The notes under the pieces: generated by a model
The model's input: the letters and a program-made list of their open reading frames with translations, nothing else
What the model was told of the DNA's origin: nothing
Databases searched by the model: none
In this document: positions 25,012 to 32,512 of the stretch, piece after piece
Position numbering within the stretch: position 1 is the stretch's first letter
Layout of the letters: each line of letters starts with the position of its first letter
Assembly: GCA_024239055.1 (NCBI GenBank)
Contig: JANBVJ010000001.1
Coordinates: 248,001 to 312,000 of the forward strand
Origin: Patescibacteria group bacterium
GTDB lineage: Bacteria > Patescibacteria > Paceibacteria > Paceibacterales > UBA10102
Reading direction: 5' to 3'
DNA length: 64,000 nt
Translations under genes and position numbers: made by a program

Positions 25012-25515
25012 ATGAATAAGAAAAAAATGGTCCTGATGGCGATTGTAGCCATTGCAGCTATTACTATTGGCACAGGAATTGCCTTTGCCAGTACACTGGT
25101 GACCGACTCGGTAACTATCGACGCCAAAGTTCAAGAGCCGATTGAGATTCTGAACTTCAATCACGAAAATCTTTTCTCTCCAGGAAAAGATTTCTGGCCT
25201 GGAAAGCCAGTAGTGCGATGGACTATGCAACTAAAAAACATAGCCGATGTGCCTTTCAGCGTATTGCCTCGCGTTATGAAAAAAGATTCCGAAGGAATCG
25301 ACATCGTCACGGAGACTTACGCAAACGGTGAGCTTGTCTTAACTCCTTGGGTAGGTACAAGTATTGCCCCAGGAGCGACAATAACACTCGTTGTTGAAGT
25401 CCGCATCAGTCCAACAAGTTCTCCAGGAACAATTGGAGATCTCGTTCTCCAAATAGACCGCTACCTCTCGCCTCCTGAAGTAGAGGTCGAAGAGAACAAG
25501 GGACAGCTCGGCTAG
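25012..25515 (+). CDS. Secreted protein with signal peptide, TasA/camelysin-like style
   Basis: The 167-aa protein starts with MNKKK and a hydrophobic stretch (residues 6-25) ending in a likely signal peptidase site near FASTLVTDS. The mature part is beta-rich (VTIDAKVQEPIEILNF, RWTMQLKNIADVPFSVLPRV, GATITLVVEVRI) and ends in an acidic tail. The pattern recalls small exported fibre-like proteins such as TasA, but homology is not sure. GGAG lies 12 bases before the ATG, and a promoter with TTGACA is at about 24923. It is the only plus-strand gene in this accessory block and has its own terminator. Confidence 0.7.
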   Translation: MNKKKMVLMAIVAIAAITIGTGIAFASTLVTDSVTIDAKVQEPIEILNFNHENLFSPGKDFWPGKPVVRWTMQLKNIADVPFSVLPRVMKKDSEGIDIVTETYANGELVLTPWVGTSIAPGATITLVVEVRISPTSSPGTIGDLVLQIDRYLSPPEVEVEENKGQLG

Positions 25516-25536
25516 TCTGACCAAAAAAATCGAAAT

Positions 25537-25575
25537 CCCCAGAGTATCTACATAGGTATGTCTGGGGTGTTTTTT
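25537..25575 (+). terminator. Terminator after the secreted protein gene
   Basis: CCCCAGA pairs with TCTGGGG, followed by TGTTTTTTATA. Confidence 0.85.
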
Positions 25576-25637
25576 ATATAACAAAACTCTGTAGGCATAT
25601 CACCTACAGAGCATGTTTTAGAACAATATTTATTGCT

Positions 25638-26315
25638 CTACCCTCTGAGTTTTCTAATCATATCCTGCAAGAGCATAGCTGCCGTATCTTTTCCTCCCAA
25701 GCCGAATGCTATTCCACCTGAGATTACAATTAAGGCAACAAGTCCGGTAAAGAGTGTTTGAAGTAATGCTGTAGCTACTCCAAGTTGAGTTAACATTGCA
25801 ATAATTGCAAATATCCAAATGGACCACTTTACCACAGCTCCAACTACTCCTCCGTGAGAAAACTGTGCTGATTCTACTGTAGCTCTCATCACCTTCTCTA
25901 CGATATCGGCAATGATTACTGCTACCGCAAAAATAAGAGCGGCAACAATCACGTTAGGCAAGTAAGCCAATACACTCTGAAGGAAGATTGCAAATTGGTC
26001 TAAACCGAGAATTTCTACTGAAGCAGCTAAGAATACAATAACTAAGACCCATTTTACAATAGATCCAATAAATCCTGCTGGATCTATTTTCAACTCAGCC
26101 TTGTCTAATGCTGACTTCCAGTTTCCCCGTTCAAATATTTGGTTAAAGCGTAGGCGTTTTAATATGTCGGCGATCAACTTTCCGAATCCAGCGGAAATTA
26201 ACCAACCGATAGTAAATACGAGTAGTGCTCCCACCAACTCAGGAATGAAGTTTAAGAAACTCCCCCAGAGATCAAACAGGGCGTTCACGGTGACCGCGTA
26301 CCAGTCAAGTAACAT
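25638..26315 (-). CDS. Membrane protein with MscS-type conserved TM helices
   Basis: The 225-aa protein has four to five hydrophobic helices with the repeated pattern of conserved-TM-helix proteins related to small mechanosensitive channels: LVGALLVFTIGWLISAGFGK, then IKWVLVIVFLAASVEILGL and a second repeat LPNVIVAALIFAVAVIIADIVEKV. It ends in a glycine-rich helix (IVISGGIAFGLGGKDTA), like the MscS pore helix, but lacks the MscS beta domain. It probably forms an oligomeric membrane pore or scaffold. Confidence 0.75.
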   Translation of the reverse strand: MLLDWYAVTVNALFDLWGSFLNFIPELVGALLVFTIGWLISAGFGKLIADILKRLRFNQIFERGNWKSALDKAELKIDPAGFIGSIVKWVLVIVFLAASVEILGLDQFAIFLQSVLAYLPNVIVAALIFAVAVIIADIVEKVMRATVESAQFSHGGVVGAVVKWSIWIFAIIAMLTQLGVATALLQTLFTGLVALIVISGGIAFGLGGKDTAAMLLQDMIRKLRG

Positions 26316-26426
26316 ATGTGTTTTGATTATATTTCACTTGTATTAAACCGACCTTTCTGCAAGAGTACCTTTAAAATGGTCTCTCAGCATTTCTTCATTA
26401 TACCAGAATAAAGCAGGTCAAATACC

Positions 26427-26705
26427 TTACTTGTGGATAACTTTTGCGAGGCCCAAAACACTATCTTTGTTAACCCAACCAAATACTCTACTATCAAGAC
26501 TTTCTTCCTTATTATCCCCTTTTAACCAATACTTCTTATCTATTTTTTTAATAACGCGCTTAAGTAAAAAACGAGAAGAAATGGGGTGTCTTATAACAGC
26601 AACATCTCCCTCTTTTAAACCAATAAACTTGTTCACGAATACAAAGTCCCCTTCTTTGCAGTAGGGCTCCATGCTTCGTCCTTGAACTCGAAAGAATAAA
26701 ATCAT
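26427..26705 (-). CDS. sodX: Nickel-type SOD maturation protease (S26 family)
   Basis: This 92-aa protein is a minimal S26 signal-peptidase-like enzyme. The nucleophile Ser11 is in VQGRSMEPYCKEGD and the general base is probably Lys49 in RFLLKRVIK; the WLKGDNKEESLDSRVFGWV box is typical. It directly follows the Ni-SOD gene (their ends share a base), and such proteases cut the SodN propeptide so that His1 can bind nickel. No membrane anchor is visible, in line with a cytosolic role. Confidence 0.85.
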   Translation of the reverse strand: MILFFRVQGRSMEPYCKEGDFVFVNKFIGLKEGDVAVIRHPISSRFLLKRVIKKIDKKYWLKGDNKEESLDSRVFGWVNKDSVLGLAKVIHK

Positions 26706-27151
26706 TACTTTGACGAAGCCTTCTCAAACATCTCAGCTATATTCTCTACAGCAGAAAGTAATCCCTTTGCCGTATCCATACTTACCTCCTGCTTTATTTT
26801 TGAACATAACTTAGTAGCTGACCAAAATGTATCATGCAAATCAGGAAATATTTCCAAATGTTCTTTATTAAAGAAATCTGTCCAAAGAATAAGTAACTGT
26901 TCCTTACAAATCTGAGCATGCTCTTCTTTTGTAGCAACATAGCGAGACATGGAATTTTCATACTCCATCACCACTTTCTTATCTTTCCAGTCTGGAATCT
27001 CTAGTTCTTCAATTAACTCAACCATACGGACAACCGTACGGGCTGCTGTGTGAGCTGGTTCTGAGGTATAAATGCCACACGGAATATCACAATGCGCATA
27101 CACTGTATTAAATGGAATAAGCTTATGGATGAAAGAAATAAAACGATACAT
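26705..27151 (-). CDS. sodN: Nickel superoxide dismutase
   Basis: The 148-aa protein contains the Ni-hook HCDIPCGIY at residues 20-28: His20, Cys21 and Cys25 become His1, Cys2 and Cys6 after removal of a 19-residue propeptide. The rest is a four-helix bundle with the conserved IKEEHAQICKEQLLILWTDFF-like segment and a FPDLHDTFWSATKL motif. The enzyme disproportionates superoxide as a hexamer. It is followed by its maturation protease and preceded by a PduO-type gene 12 bases upstream. Ni-SOD is known from actinobacteria, cyanobacteria and marine bacteria, so transfer is plausible. Confidence 0.93.
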   Translation of the reverse strand: MYRFISFIHKLIPFNTVYAHCDIPCGIYTSEPAHTAARTVVRMVELIEELEIPDWKDKKVVMEYENSMSRYVATKEEHAQICKEQLLILWTDFFNKEHLEIFPDLHDTFWSATKLCSKIKQEVSMDTAKGLLSAVENIAEMFEKASSK

Positions 27152-27163
27152 ACTATTTATATA

Positions 27164-27724
27164 TTACTTATATGTTGGATGATGTTCCTCACTATGCTTT
27201 GTTTTTGCCGCATGACGAGCCATTGCATACAACAAAGAAGACAATCTATTTAAGTAAGCTAAGATTGAAGGCTCCAACTTTTTCCTGTGTCGCCTATCTA
27301 ACTTTACCATAACAACCTCAGCTCTACGAACTACAGAGCGAGCAAAGTCCAACCAAGAGGAAGCTTCATTTGAACCTGCAATAATAAATCCTTTCTCTGG
27401 CTTTACCTTCTTTTCAAATCCATCAATGAGTTTTTCAATTTCCTTAACCTTTTTTAAAGAAAATGGAGGAGCTGTAAACTTCCTTATCATTAACACTCCT
27501 ACATGTGCCTGAATAATAAATAGATTCTCCTGTACCTGCTCTAAAATATCTTTATGTCCTTTAGGCAAACTCTGAGTCTTTACCAATCCCAATAGACTAT
27601 TAACCTCATCCAAAAATCCAACAGCCTCAATCTCCAAAGAAGTTTTATGTATCTTCTTTCCTTCAATCTCAGAAACACCCTTATCCCCTTTTCCTGTATA
27701 AAATAGTCTCTTTAATAAGCTCAT
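27164..27724 (-). CDS. PduO-type cob(I)alamin adenosyltransferase-like protein
   Basis: The 186-aa protein has the N-terminal YTGKGDKG nucleotide motif (residues 9-16), FLDEVNSLLGLVKTQ, the ARSVVRRAE segment and the C-terminal LNRLSSLLYAMARHAA helix of PduO-type ATP:corrinoid adenosyltransferases. These attach an adenosyl group to B12. No B12-dependent enzyme is visible in the window, so the physiological role here is uncertain. It lies between FKBP and Ni-SOD genes in one direction with short gaps. Confidence 0.88.
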   Translation of the reverse strand: MSLLKRLFYTGKGDKGVSEIEGKKIHKTSLEIEAVGFLDEVNSLLGLVKTQSLPKGHKDILEQVQENLFIIQAHVGVLMIRKFTAPPFSLKKVKEIEKLIDGFEKKVKPEKGFIIAGSNEASSWLDFARSVVRRAEVVMVKLDRRHRKKLEPSILAYLNRLSSLLYAMARHAAKTKHSEEHHPTYK

Positions 27725-27752
27725 ATGATATTAACTTTCTCCACCAGTTTTT

Positions 27753-28238
27753 TTATTTCCCTTGAATTCCTATCAGTTCTACTTCAAAGTACAATGTTGA
27801 ATTTGGTGGGATCGCTCCAGGTATTCCTCCAGCTCCATATGCAAGTTCAGGTGCAATAGTAAGATTTCTTACGCCTCCAATCTGCATTCCAGCTACCCCT
27901 TCATCCCAACCCTGAATCACTTGTCCTACTCCCAAAGTAAATGTAAATGGCGTATCCTTTGCTCTTGAAGAATCAAATGTAGTTCCATTCTCAAACGTAC
28001 CAACATAGTGTACCGTAACTTGGTCTCCTGCTTCTGCAGTTGCTCCCTCACCTACTTTTATATCTTCAATTTTAAGTTTTGTTTCTTGTTCCATATTTTC
28101 TTGTGGATTTTCTATAACGACTTGCTGATCTTCTTCTGACTGTTGAGAGGAAAAGAATATAAATCCTCCAACAATAACAACAGCTACAATAACTAGTATT
28201 AAAACCATACTCAATCCCCTCTCTTTAATATGATGCAT
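27753..28238 (-). CDS. Membrane-anchored FKBP-type peptidyl-prolyl isomerase
   Basis: The 161-aa protein has one N-terminal membrane helix (residues about 11-30), an acidic linker and one FKBP domain with VTVHYVGTFENGTTFDSSR, the active-site VIQGWDEGVAGMQIGG and LAYGAGGIPGAIPPNSTLYFEVELI. It should help proline-limited folding outside the membrane. It is the gene after repeat R4; the repeat supplies a TGGTAGAAT promoter at 28277-28284, leaving a leader of about 30 bases, longer than in the other cassettes. Confidence 0.93.
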   Translation of the reverse strand: MHHIKERGLSMVLILVIVAVVIVGGFIFFSSQQSEEDQQVVIENPQENMEQETKLKIEDIKVGEGATAEAGDQVTVHYVGTFENGTTFDSSRAKDTPFTFTLGVGQVIQGWDEGVAGMQIGGVRNLTIAPELAYGAGGIPGAIPPNSTLYFEVELIGIQGK

Positions 28239-28278
28239 AGAATAATATGTAATTAATAATTCGTATCTATACTATATT

Positions 28279-28352
28279 CTACCAAAAAACCGCCTTAAAG
28301 GCGATCTTTTGCGAAATGTGGACTACATCGGATTCAATTGGAACCAAATAAT
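28279..28352 (-). repeat. Repeat R4 (tRNA-Ala 3' end copy, terminator, promoter)
   Basis: On the minus strand: TGGTTCCAATTGAATCCGAT, GTAGTCCACA, a spacer, hairpin CGCCTTTAAGGCG, then GTTTTTTGGTAGAAT. The T-arm copy follows the stop codon of the upstream hydrolase gene within about 15 bases. Confidence 0.85.
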
Positions 28353-28359
28353 TCAGGAA

Positions 28360-28926
28360 TTAGGAACCTGGCAGCAGCTCAGCTCCAATCTTCTCTAAAA
28401 GTAACGGAAAAGTCTGAAATCCTGACTGTGCCTGAAAATGTTCTCCTCCTTTTACTAAAGTTACGTTAACCCCTAGATTCTTTGCAAGTTCTTCCGCTCT
28501 CCCTAAGGGGATATAAGGGTCGTTATCGGAATGAATTACGGAAAAATGCTTACAATTTTGTTTTATCTTTTTCCAATCAAAATCTCTTTCAGCAAAATCA
28601 TCAAGATTTGGCTCCCCTTCCGCTTTAAGATGTCCTGAAAATCCTGCAACCAAGAAAGTTGCCCGAGCACTTACCTCCCACTGATTCAAAACATTTAGTA
28701 TAAATGGTACTCCAAGACTATGACCCACAATAATGGAATCTGATAGGTGTTCTTTCATTGGACGAAGAGTATCCAACCAATTCTGAAGAGTCTGTTTATC
28801 TTCTTCAATAGGAAACTGTGGTAAGAAAACCTGCAATTCTTTTTCTTCCAGTTTTTCTTTCAACCACGGATACCAATGAGTATCTTTACTTCCAGAAGAA
28901 CCGTGAATAATAAATGCTGTTCTCAT
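28360..28926 (-). CDS. RBBP9/YdeN-type alpha/beta hydrolase
   Basis: The 188-aa protein is a compact serine hydrolase: oxyanion region IIHGSSGSKDTHWYPWL, nucleophile Ser70 in VGHSLGVPF, acid in HSDNDPYIPLGRAEEL and catalytic His in VKGGEHFQAQSGF. The substrate is unknown. It lies 12 bases after the CYTH gene in the same cassette and is a paralogue in type of the hydrolase at 29670-30293. Repeat R4 follows immediately. Confidence 0.85.
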   Translation of the reverse strand: MRTAFIIHGSSGSKDTHWYPWLKEKLEEKELQVFLPQFPIEEDKQTLQNWLDTLRPMKEHLSDSIIVGHSLGVPFILNVLNQWEVSARATFLVAGFSGHLKAEGEPNLDDFAERDFDWKKIKQNCKHFSVIHSDNDPYIPLGRAEELAKNLGVNVTLVKGGEHFQAQSGFQTFPLLLEKIGAELLPGS

Positions 28927-28938
28927 ACACTTTATGAT

Positions 28939-29514
28939 TCAGTACTCTTCATTTTCTACTTCTTTTGGAAATAATAATTGAAATGGATAACCTACATAGT
29001 TCCTGTTTATTTTCCCGCAGCCAATATCTTTAAGAAATGCAACCATTTCTTCTGTAATCTTTTTAGGATCTACATTTTCATCCTTACCTTTGTACTCAAT
29101 TTCTACAAAATCTCCAAGTCCTTTTATCGTATCTAATGCAATCTCATAATCTTCATGCATCCATGTTTTCCTTAATTTATCAACTATAACGATTGATTTA
29201 AAATTAAGAACGTCTAGTATCTTCTTTAATTTACTTAAATCCCCTATCTCCGTCTCATATTCGTCAGCATAGTTGCTTTTTCCATCTTCTTCATAGTGCC
29301 AGTTCTTATAATTTATTGAGTATGTACCGCCTGAATCTCTTAGCCGTATCCACTCTTTTATTGGACGAACCTCAATAAAATTACGATGAGCCGGAGAAAA
29401 ATACTCATCTACTTGATGTTTTTCCGATTGAAAGTCAGCATTCTTTTCCAAAAACTCAATGAGTGGTTTACTGTTCTCAATCCTAACTTGTATTTCAATT
29501 TCAATATCAGACAT
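28939..29514 (-). CDS. CYTH-domain (class IV adenylate cyclase-like) protein
   Basis: The 191-aa protein starts with the CYTH signature DIEIEIQVRI (the usual ExExK lysine is replaced by Gln-Val-Arg), followed by VDEYFSP, EWIRLRDSGGTYSINYKNW and a late acidic strand FVEIEYKGKDE. CYTH proteins bind triphosphates in a beta tunnel and act as CyaB-type cyclases or thiamine/inorganic triphosphatases. The promoter is inside repeat R3: TATAGT ends seven bases before the ATG. Confidence 0.85.
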   Translation of the reverse strand: MSDIEIEIQVRIENSKPLIEFLEKNADFQSEKHQVDEYFSPAHRNFIEVRPIKEWIRLRDSGGTYSINYKNWHYEEDGKSNYADEYETEIGDLSKLKKILDVLNFKSIVIVDKLRKTWMHEDYEIALDTIKGLGDFVEIEYKGKDENVDPKKITEEMVAFLKDIGCGKINRNYVGYPFQLLFPKEVENEEY

Positions 29515-29523
29515 ATATCTTAC

Positions 29524-29600
29524 TATACCAAAAAACCGCCCTTATGGCGATATTTTGTTTTTGTGGACTACATCGGATTTAGTTGGAACCAGATTATAGA
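29524..29600 (-). repeat. Repeat R3 (tRNA-Ala 3' end copy, terminator, promoter)
   Basis: Minus strand: ATCTGGTTCCAACTAAATCC, GATGTAGTCCACAAAAAC, AAAATATCGCC, hairpin, then GGCGGTTTTTTGGTATAGT, which serves as an extended -10 for the CYTH gene. Confidence 0.88.
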
Positions 29601-29669
29601 GGAATTGTTGGCTTGGAAGGGTTACGCAGACTTAGAGAACAGGACCTAAATCTTAAACACATTACTGAC

Positions 29670-30293
29670 TCACAAATTATCTAATACTGAGGGTAATTCA
29701 GATAACCCATCATCCCCACTAAAATGCCCTTTGCCAGTTTCAATTATAATTTTTGCATTGAGTTCCTTCTCAAATAACTCTTTATTCTCTTCAAATGGAA
29801 CAAGAGGATCGTCTTCCGAAAAGATACAAGTGAAGCTTTCTGCGGCGTTCTTTATTCTTCTAAAATCTATAGAAGTTTCTATCCAGGGTCTTGCAATAGA
29901 TTTAGATTCTTCATCTGACATCGCTTCTAAAGTAAGAGTCATCCAAGGAGCAACAAGAACGACACTCCCTACTTTACTATACGATAAAGATTTTTCTCTA
30001 TATTTCTTCCCCACAGCCTCAAAATATGGGAGCTTCTGACTAATGGATTCTAAATATCGTAGCACAGTCTGACAACCTACGCTGTGTCCAACAAAATGTG
30101 TATTTTCATCTGGGTACTTTATTTCATCTTTAAGTAACCCAACCCAGTCCACAATAGTTGGGTTCTCTGGATGGGGCATTGTAAAAATAGATACCTCAAA
30201 ATCTCTACTCTCTAATTCCTGTTTTAGCCAAGGAAACCATCCCTCTTCTGGATAGCCATCCCACCCGTGAACAACATAAACTCTTTGCTTCAT
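29670..30293 (-). CDS. RBBP9-like alpha/beta hydrolase
   Basis: From the ATG at 30293 (MKQRVYVVHGW) the protein has 207 aa. It has VVHGWDGYPEEGWFPWL, nucleophile Ser71 in VGHSVGCQT, acid in FSEDDPLVPFEE and His in GKGHFSGDDG. The start is fixed by TACAGT ending eight bases before it, within repeat R2; a longer upstream start would lie in the promoter. It is related to the hydrolase at 28360 and forms a one-gene cassette bounded by R2 and R3. Confidence 0.85.
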   Translation of the reverse strand: MKQRVYVVHGWDGYPEEGWFPWLKQELESRDFEVSIFTMPHPENPTIVDWVGLLKDEIKYPDENTHFVGHSVGCQTVLRYLESISQKLPYFEAVGKKYREKSLSYSKVGSVVLVAPWMTLTLEAMSDEESKSIARPWIETSIDFRRIKNAAESFTCIFSEDDPLVPFEENKELFEKELNAKIIIETGKGHFSGDDGLSELPSVLDNL

Positions 30294-30301
30294 ATAATCA
30301 C

Positions 30302-30377
30302 ACTGTACCAAAAAATCGCCTGCTTGGCGATTCTCTGGTGTTTGTGACCAAATCGGAATCTGTTGGAACCAATTAGT
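30302..30377 (-). repeat. Repeat R2 (tRNA-Ala 3' end copy, terminator, promoter)
   Basis: Minus strand: TTGGTTCCAACAGATTCCGA, TTTGGTCACAAAC, hairpin ATCGCC/GGCGAT, then TTTTTTGGTACAGT. It is the most diverged copy but keeps all parts. Confidence 0.85.
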
Positions 30378-30409
30378 AAAATCTCTTAAAGAATACGATG
30401 AACTAATGT

Positions 30410-30763
30410 CTATTTCTTCACAATGTTGTTCTCAGAATCCTTATGGTCATATTTCACAAGGATTTCATCCTTTACCATATTGAATGCCTCCTCGACATCA
30501 ACATCAAGTTGATTTGCGAGACGGCAGAGTCCAAAAAACAAATCTCCAATACCATCTACAAAAATATCTTTATTCTGTTTAACAAATTGAATCCTTTCCT
30601 CCTCTGATTTATATCTCAGGTGCTGTGACATTTCTATAAGTTCCTCGTGTAAATGATCGAACTTATCAACATTAGGAATATCTTTCCATGCGTTACGTTC
30701 AGCAAAAAACTGCACAAGAGCCTGTGATTCTTTCATTGTCTCTATTGTTTTCTTTACATCCAT
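30410..30763 (-). CDS. MazG-like nucleotide pyrophosphohydrolase
   Basis: The 117-aa helical protein has the MazG-type metal motif: EExxE in HLHEELIEMSQHL and DxxxD in FVDGIGDLFFGLCRLANQLDVDVEEAF. Members cleave non-canonical or excess NTPs (house-cleaning). The ATG lies six bases after a TAAGAT box in the remnant GTTTTTTGGTAAGAT, which directly follows the stop of the Nudix gene; here the hairpin and tRNA-like part of the repeat are missing. Confidence 0.85.
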   Translation of the reverse strand: MDVKKTIETMKESQALVQFFAERNAWKDIPNVDKFDHLHEELIEMSQHLRYKSEEERIQFVKQNKDIFVDGIGDLFFGLCRLANQLDVDVEEAFNMVKDEILVKYDHKDSENNIVKK

Positions 30764-30767
30764 AAAA

Positions 30768-30783
30768 CTATCTTACCAAAAAA
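30768..30783 (-). repeat. Truncated repeat: T-tract plus -10 only
   Basis: Between the Nudix stop codon and the MazG-like ATG only GTTTTTTGGTAAGAT remains of the repeat, giving an extended -10 promoter. The terminator stem and T-arm copy are absent, as if two cassettes were fused by deletion. Confidence 0.65.
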
Positions 30784-30785
30784 CT

Positions 30786-31205
30786 TTACTCGCCAAGAAA
30801 TCTTTTAAAAGCCTGATACTCTTCCATATCACAAAAGTCACTTCTCTTGAGTCGATCATCTACAGATGCCCAAAAGTAGCTGCTGTGCTCTGGAGAAAGT
30901 TTGATACTCCCTGATATGTACTTCCCCTCATATACAATAACAAACACTGGGACTTTACGATTAGCAGATTTACGATAGTGAGCAGCAATGGGTTTCCCAA
31001 TTTTATACTTCACTTTACTCCCCAATTCTTCTTTTACCTCCCGGATCAATATTTTCTCAAGCGGAATATCACCTTCAATGTTATCAATACGGCCACCCGG
31101 TAAATCCAAATGGTCGTCTTTTGTATTTCTCAAAAATAAAAACTTCTTATCTCTTTCCAAAAGTATTTTTAAGGAGACCTGGTACTTTTCAAAATCACGG
31201 TTCAT
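30786..31205 (-). CDS. Nudix hydrolase
   Basis: From the ATG at 31205 (MNRDFEKYQVSLKIL) the protein has 139 aa. The Nudix box is present as GGRIDNIEGDIPLEKILIRE followed by VKEELG, with about three residues more than usual between the first Glu and REVKEE. It hydrolyses a nucleoside diphosphate derivative; the substrate is unknown. The start is set by TAGAAT in repeat R1 ending seven bases upstream. An upstream in-frame ATG (31214) would lie inside the promoter edge. Confidence 0.88.
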   Translation of the reverse strand: MNRDFEKYQVSLKILLERDKKFLFLRNTKDDHLDLPGGRIDNIEGDIPLEKILIREVKEELGSKVKYKIGKPIAAHYRKSANRKVPVFVIVYEGKYISGSIKLSPEHSSYFWASVDDRLKRSDFCDMEEYQAFKRFLGE

Positions 31206-31212
31206 CTTTATC

Positions 31213-31290
31213 ATTCTACCAAAAAACCGCCATTATGGCGATATTTTGTTTTTGTGGACCAAATCGGATTCAGTTGGAACCAGATTATTG
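31213..31290 (-). repeat. Repeat R1 (tRNA-Ala 3' end copy, terminator, promoter)
   Basis: Minus strand: ATCTGGTTCCAACTGAATCC, GATTTGGTCCACAAAAAC, AAAATATCGCCATAATGGCG, then GTTTTTTGGTAGAAT. It is the copy closest to the parent tRNA-Ala sequence. Confidence 0.9.
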
Positions 31291-31393
31291 CAGAGCTACA
31301 ACTCTTCCAAGATCTTGGTTCTTTCACTTATACATAAATTACCTTATCAAAAAAGCAAAGGAATCTTTCTTTTCGCATTGGAGTGATAGAATT

Positions 31394-31705
31394 TTAAAAA
31401 GAGTCAATCATACTTACTCCAAAAGAAACAGGAACAATATTCCTTGGTGGATCAGGAATACTTGGATTTTCTGGAGCTGTTTTTGGTGTTCGAGAAACTG
31501 GAGAAAGAGCAAATCTATCCCTTATTATAAATTTATTCATATCTTTATCATTAGCTATAACTCCTCGAAAATTTCCTTCGGAATCCCAAACTGTATTACC
31601 GTCAACCCAACCTAAATAAACGCCATCTCTTGAAAACACAAAACCACCCTCGATAAACCCCAAGTAATTTCCGTTTGTTTTGAATATAAATATTATATTA
31701 CCCAT
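31394..31705 (-). CDS. Small beta-repeat protein (possible 4-fold beta-flower)
   Basis: The 103-aa protein begins with an imperfect repeat of about 14 residues: NYLGFIEGGFVFSRDG, VYLGWVDGNTVWDSEG, NFRGVIANDKDM. This pattern of short beta hairpins fits a small propeller-like or beta-flower fold. The C-terminal third is proline-rich. It overlaps the protease gene by eight bases, so the two are coupled, and it may be a partner of the protease. Confidence 0.65.
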   Translation of the reverse strand: MGNIIFIFKTNGNYLGFIEGGFVFSRDGVYLGWVDGNTVWDSEGNFRGVIANDKDMNKFIIRDRFALSPVSRTPKTAPENPSIPDPPRNIVPVSFGVSMIDSF

Positions 31706-32381
31706 TCTTTTCTTCTTCTAAAGTTTTATGCTCAGGAATATAAGAAGCTGGTACTGCATATCCAACGCCAAGTTGCAGATTTCTTATCAGCGCGGTGTAA
31801 ATTTCGACAACATCTACTCCGTGTAGGGATAATGCACCAAACTCCATATCTTCTACCTTTTTTAAAATTTTACCCCTCTCTCTTCCTGTCGCATTAACAA
31901 CACCTATTACCTCGCCATCTGAATTCATTAAAGGACATCCACTGTTTCCAAGATTAACCGTGCCATCGATAAGATATGTAACTACTCCTACTGCATCTTT
32001 AGTTATAGCAGAGAGTATGCCTTGATGAGTTATAGGAATTTTAGAATTTAGTGGATACCCAGAAAATACCACTGGCATTCCTTCTTTAACTACCGAAACA
32101 TCCGCAAGTATAAGTGGTTCTATTGTATCATCTTCAAATTTTAAAAGGGCAAGATCGTGCTCATCATCTCGAACTACTACTTTTGCATTAATATATTCCC
32201 CTTCTGGAAACTTAATGAGAAGAGACTCAGCTCCTCTAACTACGTGATTACAAGTAACTAAAACTCCTTTTTTAGAAAATACAAAACCTGTACCAGTTCC
32301 AGAACTTTTTCCTTTTTTGTTTATAGTAACAACGAGTGCAATACTTGACCTTGTCTTATTTACGGCATTGGAGCAATCCAT
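31698..32381 (-). CDS. Trypsin-like (HtrA-type) serine protease domain
   Basis: The 227-aa protein has a complete catalytic triad: His46 in VTCNHVVRG, Asp76 in DDEHDLALLKFE and Ser147 in LGNSGCPLMNSDG. No signal peptide, membrane helix or PDZ domain is visible, so it appears to be a cytosolic stand-alone protease domain. It is the first cassette gene after tRNA-Ala. Cytosolic trypsin-like domains with small partner proteins often occur in defence or signalling modules, but nothing here proves that. Confidence 0.85.
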   Translation of the reverse strand: MDCSNAVNKTRSSIALVVTINKKGKSSGTGTGFVFSKKGVLVTCNHVVRGAESLLIKFPEGEYINAKVVVRDDEHDLALLKFEDDTIEPLILADVSVVKEGMPVVFSGYPLNSKIPITHQGILSAITKDAVGVVTYLIDGTVNLGNSGCPLMNSDGEVIGVVNATGRERGKILKKVEDMEFGALSLHGVDVVEIYTALIRNLQLGVGYAVPASYIPEHKTLEEEKNG

Positions 32382-32446
32382 ATTTTATACTAACTCATAG
32401 TATAATATTATTCAACAATTTCCTCTGTCTATTATAAAAGAGATCA

Positions 32447-32512
32447 TACCAAAAAACCGCCCTAATGGCGATCTTTTGTATTTGTGGACCTGATCGGATT
32501 CGAACCGATGAC
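32447..32512 (-). repeat. Parent repeat R0: tRNA-Ala T arm, terminator and TATGAT
   Basis: The tRNA-Ala end ATCGGTTCGAATCCGATCAG, GTCCACAAATACAAAAG, ATCGCCATTAGGGCG and GTTTTTTGGTATGAT aligns with R1-R4. R1-R4 differ mainly by about five extra bases (CAACT) in the T loop. Confidence 0.9.
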
